From Dendrolimus kikuchii (lineage: Eukaryota; Arthropoda; Insecta; Lepidoptera; Lasiocampidae), in contig CM034411.1 of assembly GCA_019925095.2 (NCBI GenBank), positions 4,441,501 to 4,505,500 on the forward strand: 64,000 nucleotides of DNA, read 5' to 3'. A model generated the notes under the pieces. The model ran no database searches, was not told the origin of the DNA, and saw only the letters and a program-made list of their open reading frames with translations. This document shows, in pieces, positions 10,901 to 21,196 of the stretch. A program made the translations under genes and the position numbers. The first letter of the stretch is position 1, and every line of letters starts with the position of its first letter.

Positions 10901-11265
10901 TAGCTTTAGAAATATTTTTTAAGCGCCTGTAGAAATTGTACTCCTATCACGCGTATACAAGTTTTGCCTTTCCAAGAGCTTAAGCGCTCGGGGCTCTTCA
11001 ACAAAATTTGCTCTCGATTTCCTCGGAACCCACTCATCAGATCCTGATTTGGTTACAATGTGACCACCTCGGGAGTATACTCTTCCGAAAAAAGAAAAAA
11101 ATGAAAATCGGTCAACAATTGACGGAGAAATCGCGTAACAAACATACAAAAAAATATGCAATCGAATTGAGAACCTCCTTTTGGAAGTCGGTTAATAACG
11201 AGTGTTCAACGTCACATAATTTAGAGCAGGCTTTACTCGTGATTAATCGTCTATATACATATTGC

Positions 11266-11310
11266 TGATCGTTCCGTCAGACGTTCACACTACGTCTGAC
11301 TGAACGATCA
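11266..11310. repeat. 19 bp inverted repeat
   Basis: TGATCGTTCCGTCAGACGT (11266-11284) pairs with ACGTCTGACTGAACGATCA (11292-11310), 18 of 19 positions, 7-base loop. Confidence 0.8.
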
Positions 11311-11449
11311 GATGCGAGCGTGACGTCGAATCATGTCCGCTTTTGATCCCACACACACACAGATACATGGTTACCAAAAATGAAGCTTGGTTACCTTCGT
11401 GAACTGCAAGAATTATATCAGCGATTTTTTTAAGGATTGTAAAGATTTC

Positions 11450-11764
11450 TATCCGTGCAGGAACGGAGAAAGAATACAATTTCCTGCGGCCGGGCGGCCT
11501 GTCGTAAGAGGCGACTTAACAACCTATAGCCAGGTGGTAGGGCATTTGCCCGACTGGATGGCTACCACCCCTGGTCTAAAGTATGTCGCCATAACAACCT
11601 TGAGTTGTGTTCCGGCATTAGTGACCAGGTTCCAGTTTCTCTCAAGAGAGCAGCAGCGCATTTGTAGCACCTTTGGTGTGGCAAATGTCCATAGGCGATC
11701 GTAATCGCTTTCCATCAAGTGGGCCGTCTGCCGGTCTGCTGATCTCCTGCAATAAAAAAAAAAA
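11450..11764 (+). mobile_element. SINE-A, full length
   Basis: Starts ATCCGTGCAGGAACGG, ends CTGCAATAAAAAAA. A good reference copy of the family. A 105-codon frame across it reads nothing known. Confidence 0.85.
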
Positions 11765-12170
11765 AGATAACTATTGTAAGAAAACCTGTACATTTATGTT
11801 AGCAATAATTCTTTTTTCGATGGATTCAGCATAGCTTCAAAATGATTCCGTAGATATTGCTTAAGTTTACAGCTGGACTCTATTAGAGACGTAACGTCCT
11901 TTGCCAGAAGGCACTCTGAGGAGAGACCTGATAACGAGGGAAACATTGCAAATGCCTCATCTTAAATTCAAGGCTACATTATGAATTTTATTACTACTGG
12001 ACCTTGGGTTCCGAAGATACGTCAGATAACAATTCTCTGACAAAAAAAGAAACCAACTTGAAGAGTAAATAAAAAACAAAAAATTATAATTTTTAAAATA
12101 CGCTTTGTTGCCTGATCACAGGAATGAAAACAATACTTTTCGTCTTTCCCTGCTGTATTTTTTTTAAAGT
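11765..12170. other. no gene recognised
   Basis: AT-rich, unmatched. Confidence 0.35.
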
Positions 12171-12429
12171 TTAAGGCTTGGCAACTAGGCCTTTAAACCA
12201 GACGCCGTTGTATTGTAGGCTACAATCCACATCATTCAACGGAGTTCTTGTGAAGACTCGAAAGGCCACATTTGGCTATATAGTTCACATTTCTCGCAAA
12301 AACACATAATTACTACACAAAACCTGTCAATATCCTACAACTATTGTTCGTTTTAGAGTAATTTTACACAATTTTAGCAAATAAAACTGCACAGCACAAC
12401 GTCCCCTTTCAGTTCCCGCCAAAAACTCC
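12171..12429 (-). repeat. family P repeat, copy 1
   Basis: Reverse complement of 38758-39016 along its whole length with scattered differences. On the family's plus strand it begins GGAGTTTTTGGCGGGAACTG and ends GCCAAGCCTTAAA. No terminal inverted repeats and no coding frame are evident. Confidence 0.75.
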
Positions 12430-12947
12430 TTTTTTTTTTTTAATATGCGAACCATAGATACGAGTATATGTGACTCATGTCCAAGCTTTTTTTACCACCA
12501 CTGTTAAACTACGGCATAAATTGTAATATAAAATATCAACAATTTTGTAACATCATTTTATACTTATAAATTACTTTTCACGTTTTTTTTTTTTATTGGA
12601 CTTGACTTTATGTTTTTACCGGGGTTCTTGGGGCGAGTGCCTCGAACGAGTCGCTCGAACCCGCGGAGGCAACTTGCTCGAGGAACTTTTCACTAAATTA
12701 TTATTTAATTTACATAAATTTGAGCTAAATATTTCCTATCAGCAGTGACAAAAAAAAATACTGGCTGGTAGAATGGCACAGAAAAAAAATTACTTGACGT
12801 TTCATATATACGTGTGATGTTTCATCAGATTTAGATATGAATTTAACGCTTGATTTTATTAGAGAAGCATTTGTTATGTTAAACTAATCATTTATTTACT
12901 TTCGTCATATTCGAAATTAAAAGCAGAGTGTTAACCTCGGCTGAAAG
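12430..12947. other. no gene recognised
   Basis: AT-rich apart from a short GC-rich patch at 12620-12680 with repeated CGAACGAGTCGCTCGAAC-like words. Confidence 0.35.
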
Positions 12948-13020
12948 GCCTATTTAGGCACTCGGACAATTAGCGCCCTCGCTACGCTTGTGCGTCAAAA
13001 CCTCTGATGCCTAAATAGGT
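12948..13020. repeat. short inverted repeat, 13 bp arms
   Basis: GCCTATTTAGGCA (12948-12960) against TGCCTAAATAGGT (13008-13020), with a GC-richer loop (GCGCCCTCGCTACGC). Confidence 0.7.
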
Positions 13021-13258
13021 CACTTTCAACTCTCGCGTAACAATCTACTATTACATCGTCTTAAAGTTAAGTAATATTTTGATGTTGTAGCAACGCATAT
13101 AGTAATTTTCATGTTTTAATTGACACCTTGAAATCAGATGTTGTAGGAAATATTTATTAAAGGCTGATTCCTATATCTTACCGACCGTTCATTTGTCTTA
13201 CTATCAGTTACAATTTGACATTACTTGTATGGACAAGGAATATAATAGAATATTTTTA

Positions 13259-13678
13259 CTAGCTCCGCCCGCGGTTTCACCCGCGTGGTGATGGTAAATC
13301 GTTATATTTTGGATAATTCACAATATATCTTTATAAATTATAGCCTATGTGTTATTCTGATGTACATACATACATACATACATAACTTCACGCCAGTTCC
13401 CTTGCGGGGTAGGCACGAACAACAGAGCGCCATTTAGGCCCATTCTTACACACCTCACTTGCTTCTTTGACATTCATAACTCTTGTCATGCACACTCGTC
13501 TGTTCTTAAGGCTCCTGACATCACCCTCCGCTAGTACACGATCAATTTGATCATTCTGATGTGTAAGCTATATTACTGTAAAGTTTCATCAAAATCCATT
13601 CAATAGTTTTTGCGTTAAAGGGTAACAAACACATCCATCCATTCTTACAAACTTTCGCGTTTATAATATCTATAGAGA
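13259..13678 (-). mobile_element. Helitron holding an RTE-a end
   Basis: On the minus strand the 3' end is GGCGGAGCTAG with T outside; the other end is TC preceded by A. Its sequence matches the 222 bp copy at 5931 once the RTE-a insertion (13364-13552 plus a 10 bp duplication) is removed. Confidence 0.75.
13364..13552 (-). mobile_element. RTE-a LINE 3' end
   Basis: Minus-strand tail (TACATACATA at left), stop region and approx. 50 codons. ATTCTGATGT stands on both sides (13354-13363, 13553-13562). Confidence 0.85.
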
Positions 13679-13820
13679 TTGCAAACAAGAAAATAATACA
13701 CACGAGTTAACAATCATATAACTTGTACAATCGGCGGTCTTATTGCTGACAGCGATTTCTTCCAGACTACCTTCTGGAGATAATTTCACATCTCTAATAA
13801 CGGGTCGGTATTCAGTGCGC

Positions 13821-14068
13821 AGTTTTTTTTTTTTTTTTTTTTATTGCAGGATATCAGTAGACAGGCAGACGGCCCACTTGATGGAATGCGGTTACCATCG
13901 CCTATGGACATTTGCAACACCAAAGTTGCTACAAATGCGCTGCTGCTCTCTTAAGGGATACTGGAACCTGGTCACTAATGCCGGAATACAACTCAAGGTT
14001 GTTATGGCGACATGCTCTAGATCAGGGGTGGTCGCCATCCAGTCGGGCAAATGCCCTACCACCTGGCT
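13821..14068 (-). mobile_element. SINE-A, 5'-truncated, long tail
   Basis: A run of about 22 T followed by ATTGCAGGATATCAGTAGAC, then the family sequence to CCACCTGGCTGTG, where it is cut. The long homopolymer suggests a fairly recent copy. Confidence 0.8.
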
Positions 14069-14835
14069 GTGAGTTTAAAATATATACAATCATATATACA
14101 TATATTAATAGTAAATAAAAACACACATACATATTTATGTACAAATATATGTATAGAGTTTACATACACATTCATAAATTACTGTTTACAAATTTAGATG
14201 GTGATCTTTGAGGAGTTCTCTGAGGAGGATAGGAGAAGGAATGTCAAAATTCAACCGATGGTAAGGCAAATTAACATTCGGTCAGATATAGGAATCGGCC
14301 ATAAATCTATCGCATGCGCAAGCGAGTGTGAGAAAAATGTAGTTGTGACAGATACAAAAATGTGGACACATAAGAATTGAGGGCTCATAAAATTAACAAT
14401 ACTAGTCATTAATATAAAAGCAATGCCTAAGAATTTGTAATATGTTGGCCTATGTAATTAATACAATTTAAAAATCAGCACACAAACACCGTTACCACTG
14501 TACAAAACACATAAATAACTCGCAAGTTTTTGCCACTATTAATTCGGCCATCTTGTTTTTTGTTTTGTACCCGCCAAAAAACGGTGTTTTCGAACAAAAA
14601 AGGAATTTTACGTTTTTGTTCGAGTGAGACTTTTTTCGATACTAGGTCAGTGTGCCATTTGTCCTAAACAGGTCAATGACTCAAACGACTCGAATGACTC
14701 AATTATTTGAATTTTAAATATTTTTCAAACTCCGTTATATCGCAGAGCAAGGGTTTATGGCCGAATAATTTATACAAATTTGATTATCAATATACCGGTC
14801 TTAAGGGCTTGATTTACGTTTGCTTTATGTAATTA
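14069..14835. other. no gene recognised
   Basis: AT-rich. Includes three spaced copies of GACTC(G/A)AA-like words near 14690. Short frames have no domain. Confidence 0.35.
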
Positions 14836-15158
14836 CTAGCTTTTGTCCGCGACTTCGTCCGCGTGGAATAGTTGCTTTGGGCTAACGCTAACTTCTGTCA
14901 CACATGATTTTTGCGAAATTTTTACCGTTTACGCAACGCACGCAGCGGAAGCTCTCAAAAGGAAAAAAGACCCTGATTTTAAAACATTCTTTATTGGTGC
15001 TCCGCTCCTATTGGTCTTAGCGTGATTATATATAGCCTATAGCCTTCCTCGATAAATGAGCTATGTAACACTGAAATAATTTTTCAAATCAGACCAGTAG
15101 TTCCTGAGACTAACGCGTTCAAGCAAACAAACTCTTCAGCTTTATATATTAGTAAAGA
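14836..15158 (-). mobile_element. Helitron (323 bp)
   Basis: Minus-strand 5' TCTTTACTAATATATAAAGC, 3' GCGGACAAAAGCTAG; flanked by A on one side and T on the other. Complete copy of the Helitron family whose 5' segment forms the composite at 6526. Confidence 0.8.
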
Positions 15159-15201
15159 TTTGTTTGGTTAAAAAAAACTAGAGTTTTCCCCGTGGCTGTG
15201 C

Positions 15202-15241
15202 TACAGCTCAAACCCTAGTACCTACTAGGGTTTGAGCTGTA
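15202..15241. repeat. perfect 19 bp palindrome
   Basis: TACAGCTCAAACCCTAGTA, two bases, then its exact reverse complement. Confidence 0.9.
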
Positions 15242-15286
15242 TTTTTCTAACATAAAAACTAAATAAGAGTTTTATATATTGCGAGT

Positions 15287-15960
15287 TAAGTGATAAACCA
15301 CAAAGGTCTCCACTCAGCTGAGATGAGAATGTTGAGATGGATGTGTGGTGTTACAAGAATGGATAAAGTGAGAATTTTTTTTTTTAAATCGGCAGACAAA
15401 CACACATATTGTATATCCCCAAATTAAGCAAGTTACGCTTATGTTATGGGTAATATACAACGGACTACTCTGGGGCCGATCCCAGACACCCAGACCATAG
15501 TAAATAACGGAGAAAATACGTTTCCGAAATTTACTATACCAGGAATCGAACCCGGAGCCTCTGCGTTGCAGTGAGGTAGGCCGGCAAAGGCTTAGCCCAC
15601 TCAACTACAGAAGCCGTCTGAAGAAATGGCGGATCTATGCAAGTTGCACCCGTGACTGAAAAATTGAGAGGAAGAAGATTAAAGTGGTATGGGCATCTAA
15701 TGAGGAGGGATGAAAGCCACGTGATAAAAAGAATGTTAAACTGCAAGATTGATGGGTACAAATGTAAAAGTAGACCAAAAAAGATATGGACGAATTGTGT
15801 GAAGGATAATAGGATGATTTGTCGTGTGACAGAAGATGTATGTCAGAATAGAGGAGTGTGGAAAGAAAAAACATATTTTTTGACCTCAAATAATAGAGAG
15901 AAGGCGAAAATAATAGAGACAGAGAGTGAACGCATCCAAAATTTATAGTCTATAATATTA
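15287..15960 (+). pseudogene. LINE-B 3' coding end, split by SINE-T
   Basis: Before the SINE the frame reads EMRMLRWMCGVTRMDKV; after it LRGRRLKWYGHLMRRDE, ending ESERIQNL and a stop. EMRxLRWxCGV...RNE and a later WxGHxxRR are the hallmark of the C-terminal segment of RTE-like and related LINE proteins that follows the reverse transcriptase domain. The frame after the SINE stays open for approx. 100 codons. Fragments of the same element lie at 18845, 20150, 20843 and 36605. Dead because split and 5'-truncated. Confidence 0.7.
15375..15621 (-). mobile_element. SINE-T, tRNA-headed SINE
   Basis: On the minus strand the head carries an A-box-like TAGTTGAGTGGG and, about 40 bases on, a perfect B box GGTTCGATTCC: an internal RNA polymerase III promoter. 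It ends in a run of A. AGAA (15371-15374 and 15622-15625) may be the target duplication. The insertion lies inside LINE-B. Other copies at 45756 and 62881. Confidence 0.8.
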
Positions 15961-15992
15961 TAAAATTCAATATTAATAAAAAAAAACAACTG

Positions 15993-16279
15993 GAATAGGA
16001 GAAAGAATACAATTTCCTGCGGCCGGACGACCTGTCGTAACAGGCGACAAAACAACCCACAGCCAGGTGGCAGGGCATTTGCCCGACTGGATGGCTACCA
16101 CACCTGGTCTAAAGTATGTCTCCATAACAACCTTGAGTTGTGTTCCGGCATTAGTGACCAGGTTCCAGTCTCCTTTAAGAGAGCAGCAGCGCATTTATAG
16201 CATCTTTGATGTTGTAAATGTCTGTTGTAAATCAAGTGGGCCGTATGCCTGTCTGCTGAACCACCGCAATAAAAAAAAA
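15993..16279 (+). mobile_element. SINE-A, slightly 5'-truncated
   Basis: Joins the family at GGAGAAAGAATACAATTTCC and runs to CGCAATAAAAAAAA. A short deletion removes the CCATAGGCGATGG segment near 16225. Confidence 0.8.
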
Positions 16280-16371
16280 TACATTTACAAATTATAATCT
16301 AGTACAAGAAGACTAAACTTATATTTTAGTTTGTATTTTACCTAGAATGCTTTTAAGACTATAAGTAGAAT

Positions 16372-16485
16372 GCAGAGCGCCTAAGTCATCGAAGTTAATA
16401 GGTAAGGTTCCCAGAGGGCTGGCTACGTTACCTCGCTGGATCGCCATACTGATCCATTGTCCAAGGTAGGAGCCAGCCGTCTAGT
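16372..16485 (-). pseudogene. coding remnant, QRIS/IQRGN family
   Basis: Minus-strand translation gives AGSYLGQWISMAIQRGNVAS, then P-LGTLPI and an acidic run. Same family as 436-662 and 42285. Confidence 0.45.
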
Positions 16486-16548
16486 CACCTGTGTGCTATG
16501 TGCTGGTTGTTTACTACTTTATCACGTTCAAGTTAACGCAGGAACTTT

Positions 16549-16862
16549 ATCCGTGCAGGAACGGAGAAAGAATACAATTTCCTGCGGCCCGGCGGCCTGT
16601 CGTAAGAGGCGACTAAACAACCCACAGCTAGGTGGCAGAGTATTTGCTCGACTGGATGGCGACCACCCCTGGTCTAGAGTATGCCGCCATAACAACCTTG
16701 TGTTGTGTTCCGGCATTAGTGACCAGGTTCCAGTCTCCTTTAAGAGAGCAGCAGCGCATTTGTAGCACCTTTGGTGTTGCAAAAGTCTATAGGCGATGGT
16801 AACCGCTTTCCACCAAGTGGGCCGTCTGCCTGTCTGCTGAACTCCTGCAATAAAAAAAAAAC
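16549..16862 (+). mobile_element. SINE-A, full length
   Basis: From TATCCGTGCAGGAACGG to CTGCAATAAAAAAAAA. Confidence 0.85.
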
Positions 16863-17298
16863 GCAATTTTGCATGTGAATGACTTAGCGCCGTCTCGTGA
16901 GCGTAATGAGAAACATAAATTGGGCCATACAAAATACGATTCTTGAGCCATGTCCCTGGCCTACGCCCAAGTAAAATTTTGGATCTATTGTAAGTATTTT
17001 TGAAAAAGAAATTAATAATAGAAGAACCCCATATCTCCTTAGCAAGTATATGAAGGAGAAGAGGCAGAAAAGGACTTTGGCTACGTTCAATGCGCAAAAC
17101 GATCCCTGCTAGTCCACCCAGGGGTCAAGATCCATGCCGGGAACTACATCTGGGTCGTTTGAAAGGGTCTTCTAATCACAAGATCCCGGCGAATGGTTAA
17201 GAGACGGCGTACTGGAGTGCCTACTTCTATTCCCAAGTGTGAAAAGCAAATAGACAGCCCTAACTAGTACAACGTAATCTCTAACCAAAATTCGACAA
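16863..17298. other. no gene recognised
   Basis: Mixed composition; GATCCCTGCTAGTCCACCC to GGAGTGCCTAC (17101-17222) is GC-richer but unmatched. Confidence 0.35.
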
Positions 17299-17611
17299 TC
17301 TATACATATAATAGAACTGTAGAGGTCTAATTTCTGTACAATGAAAAAAAAAATGCTAAAAACCGAGTCAGGGGGATGTAATAAGTGAAATAGAACTAAT
17401 TTAGAATTTTATTCAAATTTTTTGTCTCTTTCTTTGTCTGTTTGTACCGGCTAATCTCCAAAACGACTGAACCGATTTAAATGAAATTTTGTACGGTGGT
17501 AGCTTATATCCCTGGTCAACATATTAGATACTTTTGATCCCGAAAACTTAGAGTTCCCGTGGGATAGTTAAAAAACCGGACCACGCGGAAGAAGTCGCGG
17601 GCATCAGCTAG
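17299..17611 (+). mobile_element. Helitron (313 bp), complete
   Basis: Starts TCTATACATATAATAGAACT after A, ends GCGGGCATCAGCTAG before T. A copy lacking its 3' end is at 45038. Confidence 0.8.
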
Positions 17612-17754
17612 TATATCATAAAATTCAAAACTAACTTAATTTGGGAAGATAATATTTTACTTTAATTAAATATATATTATAAATGGTAGCGAAACAAGTT
17701 TTTAATGATATTTTTAATATTCTGATAAATTATTGTATTAAAATGATTAACATA

Positions 17755-17924
17755 ATAAAACTACGTTTTAACGGTTTTAAGCGCGGTAATTTTATTTGAT
17801 TTTGGTTTTTCCGACGTTTCGGCCACACGTCGGAAAAACCAAAATCAAATAAAATTACCGCGCTTAAAACCGTTAAAACGTAGTTTTATTATGTATACAA
17901 GTCGCGAAAACTTAAAAAAATATT
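17755..17924. repeat. Fold-F copy with a 66 bp perfect inverted repeat
   Basis: 17751-17816 and 17828-17893 are exact reverse complements over 66 bases, with loop TTTCGGCCACA. The inserted piece is flanked by ATGATTAACATA on both sides (17743-17754 and 17925-17936), a 12 bp target duplication, and ends TCGCGAAAACTTAAAAAAA. Left arm carries ACGTTTTAACGGTTTTAAGC and TTTTTCCGACG. Confidence 0.85.
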
Positions 17925-17936
17925 ATGATTAACATA

Positions 17937-18711
17937 CCTACGATATTTCATATTAATTTGTTAGTGTGTGAATCTCGTTTACTTACATAGCTTCTATATT
18001 ACTCATATATATTTATCGAGACTAGTGGTCGAAATCGACCATAATAAATTTAAATTATAAATTTGAAAATTATTAATGTTCTGTTGTCAAAGACTACACT
18101 TCTATAATCACAGATTTCTGTTAATTTGACTTTAACAATAAACAAAAGAGTATATATGCGTGTGTGTCAAATACATGGTAGTGTGTGTAATGGTTTTTTT
18201 TATTGATTTAATGTATTTTTATGCATAATTTAAAAATATATATTAGCATTCTGCTCTCCTTCTCTATATGGGGGGGCGCCAAAAAAACCATGAAATTCGT
18301 GCAACGTAATTTGTGGATGGCCCTAAACTATCAAACGGATTTAAATGAAATATAAATCATAAATTTATTGATTTCTCGAGACGCGTCCCCAAACTCTTGA
18401 AATTCGGGACACCTGGCAACACTGAATCAAGATTAAATGAAAGCTAATGTTATAGATAGTTCTATAATATTCCTCCATCACACCGTCACGGAGTTAAATT
18501 TGAATCGAAACTTCTGCTTATTCAGAGACGTTATTATAACTATTAAATGTATATTATTTTACAATCTAGGAGTTTGGTCGATTATAAAACCTGTTCTATA
18601 ATACTTAACGCTAAAAATAAAATTAAACAATCTAAACTCTTTAAATTTCCGCCTTTTAATTGTAACTTTTGTTTTATTTACTAACTTATAGCAGTTTATA
18701 TACAGATATCA
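17937..18711. other. no gene recognised
   Basis: AT-rich, unmatched in the window. Confidence 0.35.
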
Positions 18712-18828
18712 GGAGAGCGTTTAGAGTGCGGCAGCACATCTGTGGCGCCTTTGGTTACAAATATCCATAGGCGACGGTAACCACTTGCGATCAGATATCT
18801 GTCTGCTGAACTCATGCAATAAGAAAAA
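18712..18828 (+). mobile_element. SINE-A 3' fragment
   Basis: Only the last third, from GAGAGCGTTTAGAGTGCGGC to CATGCAATAAGAAAAA. Confidence 0.75.
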
Positions 18829-18844
18829 GATACGACCCGTCATG

Positions 18845-18960
18845 TTATTCAAGTCTGAATGATGGGCCACTAAAGTGATAGACCACAAACGTCTCAGCTG
18901 AGATGAGAATGTCGAGCTGGATGTGTGGTGTTAGAAGAATCGATAAGGTGAGAAATCTTA
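18845..18960 (+). pseudogene. LINE-B fragment
   Basis: Encodes an EMRMxxWMCGVRR..DKVRN stretch like that at 15320. Cut at its right by Helitron-like sequence with an RTE-a insertion. Confidence 0.65.
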
Positions 18961-18973
18961 TACTACTAATATA

Positions 18974-19158
18974 CATACATACATACATAACTTCACGCCA
19001 GTTCCCTTGCAGGGTAGGCACGAACAACAGAGCGCCATTCAGGCTTATTCTTACACAACTCACTTGCTTCTTTGACATTCATAACTCTTGTCATGCACGC
19101 TCGTCTGTTCTTAAGGCTCCTGACATCACCTTCTGCTAGAACACGATCATGTACATGC
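18974..19158 (-). mobile_element. RTE-a LINE 3' end
   Basis: TACTACTAATATA (13 bp) on both sides (18961-18973, 19159-19171). Minus-strand tail and stop, approx. 50 codons. Confidence 0.85.
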
Positions 19159-19171
19159 TACTACTAATATA

Positions 19172-19275
19172 TAAATCGTTAATGTACAGAAATGGCATGT
19201 TTAGAATTTTATAATATTATAGATGTGGACATATATAATTATGTATGTTTAGATTTTGGAGGGTGTATCAATAAA
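19172..19275 (-). mobile_element. 5' end of another Helitron plus linker
   Basis: Contains GGCATGTTTAGAATTTTATA, the inverted 5' end of the Helitron at 63124-63781, then a 45 bp linker that is also found at 63782-63826. Confidence 0.6.
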
Positions 19276-20147
19276 TCTTATACTAATATATAAAGGTACA
19301 CCGCTGATATAGAAAGAAGAGTGAATTTGGGGAATAGTTTAAATGGAGCGTTAGGTAAACTTCTAGGCGCTAAGAACCTCAGCCAGAACGCCCAGCTCGC
19401 CGTACACAACGCGGTGCTGGTACCTACGCTCGCGTATGGAAGCGAGAGTTGGGTATGGAAGAAAGAGCATGAAAGTAGAGTAAACGCGGTCGAGATGCGA
19501 GCACTGCGCAAAATCTGCGGAGTGACGCTCGCGGACCGCGTTCGTAATACCGAAGTAAGAAAGAGAGTTGGTCTGAAAGAGAGTGTCGGGGTGAAGGTAA
19601 GGAAAGGAATGCTCCGGTGGTTCGGGCATGTGGAAAGAATGCATGATGAAAGAATGACTAAACAGATATACAATGCAAAAGTGGATGGATGCAGAAGTCG
19701 TGGAAGGCCACGACACACCTTCCATGATCAAATTGATCGTGTACTAGCAGAAGGTGATGTCAGGAGCCTTAAGAACAGACGAGCTTGCATGACAAGAGTT
19801 ATGAATGTCAAAGAGGCAAGTGAGGTGTGTAAGAATAAGCCTAAATGGCACTCTGTTGTTCGTGCCTACCCCGCAAGGGAACTGGCGTGAAGTTATGTAT
19901 GTATGTATGTATGTAATATATAAAGCTGTGGACTTTGTTTCTTTGTTTGCTTAAACGCGCTAACCTCAGGAAATACTGGTCTGATTTGGAAAATTCTTTC
20001 AGTGTTAGATAGCCTATTTATCGAGGAAGGCTATAGGCTATATCATTACGCTAAGACCAATAGCAGCGTAGCACCAATGAAGAATGTTTCAAAATCGGGG
20101 TTTTTTTTCACTATTCCACTCGAACGAAGTCGCGGGTAGAAGATAGT
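19276..20147 (+). mobile_element. Helitron split by an RTE-a LINE end
   Basis: Starts TCTTATACTAATATATAAAG; resumes after the LINE at 19915 and ends CGCGGGTAGAAGATAG, where CTAG has become ATAG. Matches 14836-15158. Confidence 0.75.
19296..19914 (+). mobile_element. RTE-a LINE 3' end, longest copy
   Basis: A 189-codon frame (19321-19890) is open from the 5' break to the natural stop. It reads NLGNSLNGALGKLLG, then an ALRKICGVTLADRVRN block, then MLRWFGHVERMHDER, and ends AYPARELA. The conserved ALR..CGV and RWFGHVER motifs place it C-terminal to the reverse transcriptase domain of an RTE-like LINE protein; the endonuclease and polymerase are absent. The stop is followed by only AGTT and the (ATGT)n tail. 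AATATATAAAG on both sides (19285-19295, 19915-19925) is the target duplication. Seven other copies give almost the same protein. Confidence 0.85.
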
Positions 20148-20149
20148 GG

Positions 20150-20266
20150 GTACATAAAGTTGCACCCTTGATTGAAAGACTGAGAGGAAGAAGATTAAGG
20201 TGGTATGAGCATGTAACGAGAGGGGATGAAAATCACGTGACAAAAAGAATTTTAAACTGCAAGATT
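20150..20266 (+). pseudogene. LINE-B fragment
   Basis: LRGRRLRWYEHVTRGDENH and on to LNCKI; interrupted after GCAAGATT by Fold-F, and resumes at 20835. Confidence 0.7.
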
Positions 20267-20834
20267 AATAATAAAACTACGTTTAAACGGTTTTAAGCGC
20301 GGTAATTTATTTGATTTTGGTTTTTCCGACGTTTCGGCCACTTATCAGTGGCCCTGATCACGGAAGATAAAGATGTCAAGTGTCAACGAGTATTGTTAAA
20401 GTTTTATTTAGCCTACCGCCAACTTGTTAGTTTTAATTATGTTTATGGTCATTATTTACTCTATGGGAGCCTAATCTAATTTACTACCGCTTCGCAACAT
20501 GTTATGGCTTGAAGAGAAGAAGCGGCGCAAGAAACTCTTCAGCGAACATGCCTAGCTCTAATAATTTTATATAATATTAAAATGGGTGAAAGGAAAAATA
20601 AAATAAATTATCAGTCAAGTTGGTTTGTGTTCCGGTGCACGCAGAAAGAGCTCACAGTGTCTTGAGGTCTGGCAGCTGGTTTTTGCTGGGTTTGGGTCTT
20701 AATAGTTTTGATGATTGTATCCCAAACAGGTGGTACTTTCCAACCACCTTCTTTATTGAAATTTGGGTGTTTTTATTTCAGTACATATATACACACATAT
20801 GTATACAAGTCGCGAAAACTTAAGAAAATATTAT
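20267..20834 (+). mobile_element. Fold-F element inserted in LINE-B
   Basis: Bounded by GCAAGATT on both sides (20259-20266, 20835-20842); an unbroken LINE-B at 15747 shows GCAAGATTGATG, proving the insertion. Begins AATAATAAAACTACGTTT, includes TTTTTCCGACGTTTCGGCCA, and ends GTATACAAGTCGCGAAAACT plus an AT tail. The segment 20590-20790 (GTTCCGGTGCACGCAGAAAG and on) is not in the other copies. The CCGAAACGTCGG motif, the inverted arms and the variable duplication length (8 and 12 bp) recall Penelope-like elements; that assignment is an inference. Confidence 0.6.
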
Positions 20835-20842
20835 GCAAGATT

Positions 20843-21005
20843 GATGTTTAAAAGTATAAAGGTAGACCGAAAAATAGATGGATTGTATGAAGGATGATAT
20901 GATGATTTGTGGTGTGACAGAGGACGTATGTCAGAATAGAGGAGTACAGAAGGAAAAGACATATTGTACCGACCACAGATAATTGGGAAAAGGTGAAATA
21001 AAAAG
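20843..21005 (+). pseudogene. LINE-B fragment, continuation
   Basis: Follows the Fold-F insertion; matches 15760-15910 (AGGTAGACCGAAAAA, GTGACAGAGGACGTATGTCA) with indels. Confidence 0.65.
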
Positions 21006-21196
21006 AGAAACAGGGCATTAAAATAGAATAATGGAAGAGGATTACTAAGGAATCATATTCGCTCAGTAAAAAGCATAAATCGTGTTGCTGATATTACCGC
21101 TAACGTCGATTTTGGCTGTCGTTTGTTTACTAAAACTCAGCGGCTCAGAATTCAGAAATTCATTCAAAAAAGAAAGAATTCAGAGTTCAGAATGAT

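Larger units (their letters stand above)
8807..11191. mobile_element. TTAA-flanked non-autonomous DNA element with nested inserts
   Basis: The left end CCAACTTCAAAAAAAGGAGG and the right end CCTTTTGGAAGTCGG are inverted versions of each other, and both go on to AATTGAGAACCTCC on the inside. TTAA stands directly outside each end (8803-8806 and 11192-11195), the target used by piggyBac-type transposases. No transposase is visible. Inside lie a tandem duplication (8880-9171), an inner CCGACTTC pair near 9290 and 10855, an RTE-a end, and a solo LTR. The class is an inference from the ends alone. Confidence 0.5.

Noticed and set aside
15534..15617. Possible tRNA gene (A and B boxes)
   Set aside because: It is the head of a repeated SINE-T inserted in a LINE; the same head recurs at 45.9 kb with the same body, and it lacks a full cloverleaf.
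16528..17097. 189-codon frame on the minus strand across a SINE-A
   Set aside because: It reads across a repeat boundary into unique DNA, other SINE-A copies have stops in this frame, and no domain is seen.
18266..18290. G-rich run as a possible quadruplex element
   Set aside because: Only one G-tract; not enough for a structure.
19278..19731. Long frames on the strand opposite the RTE-a copy
   Set aside because: Shadows of the LINE frame; they recur at every RTE-a copy only because the forward protein is conserved.
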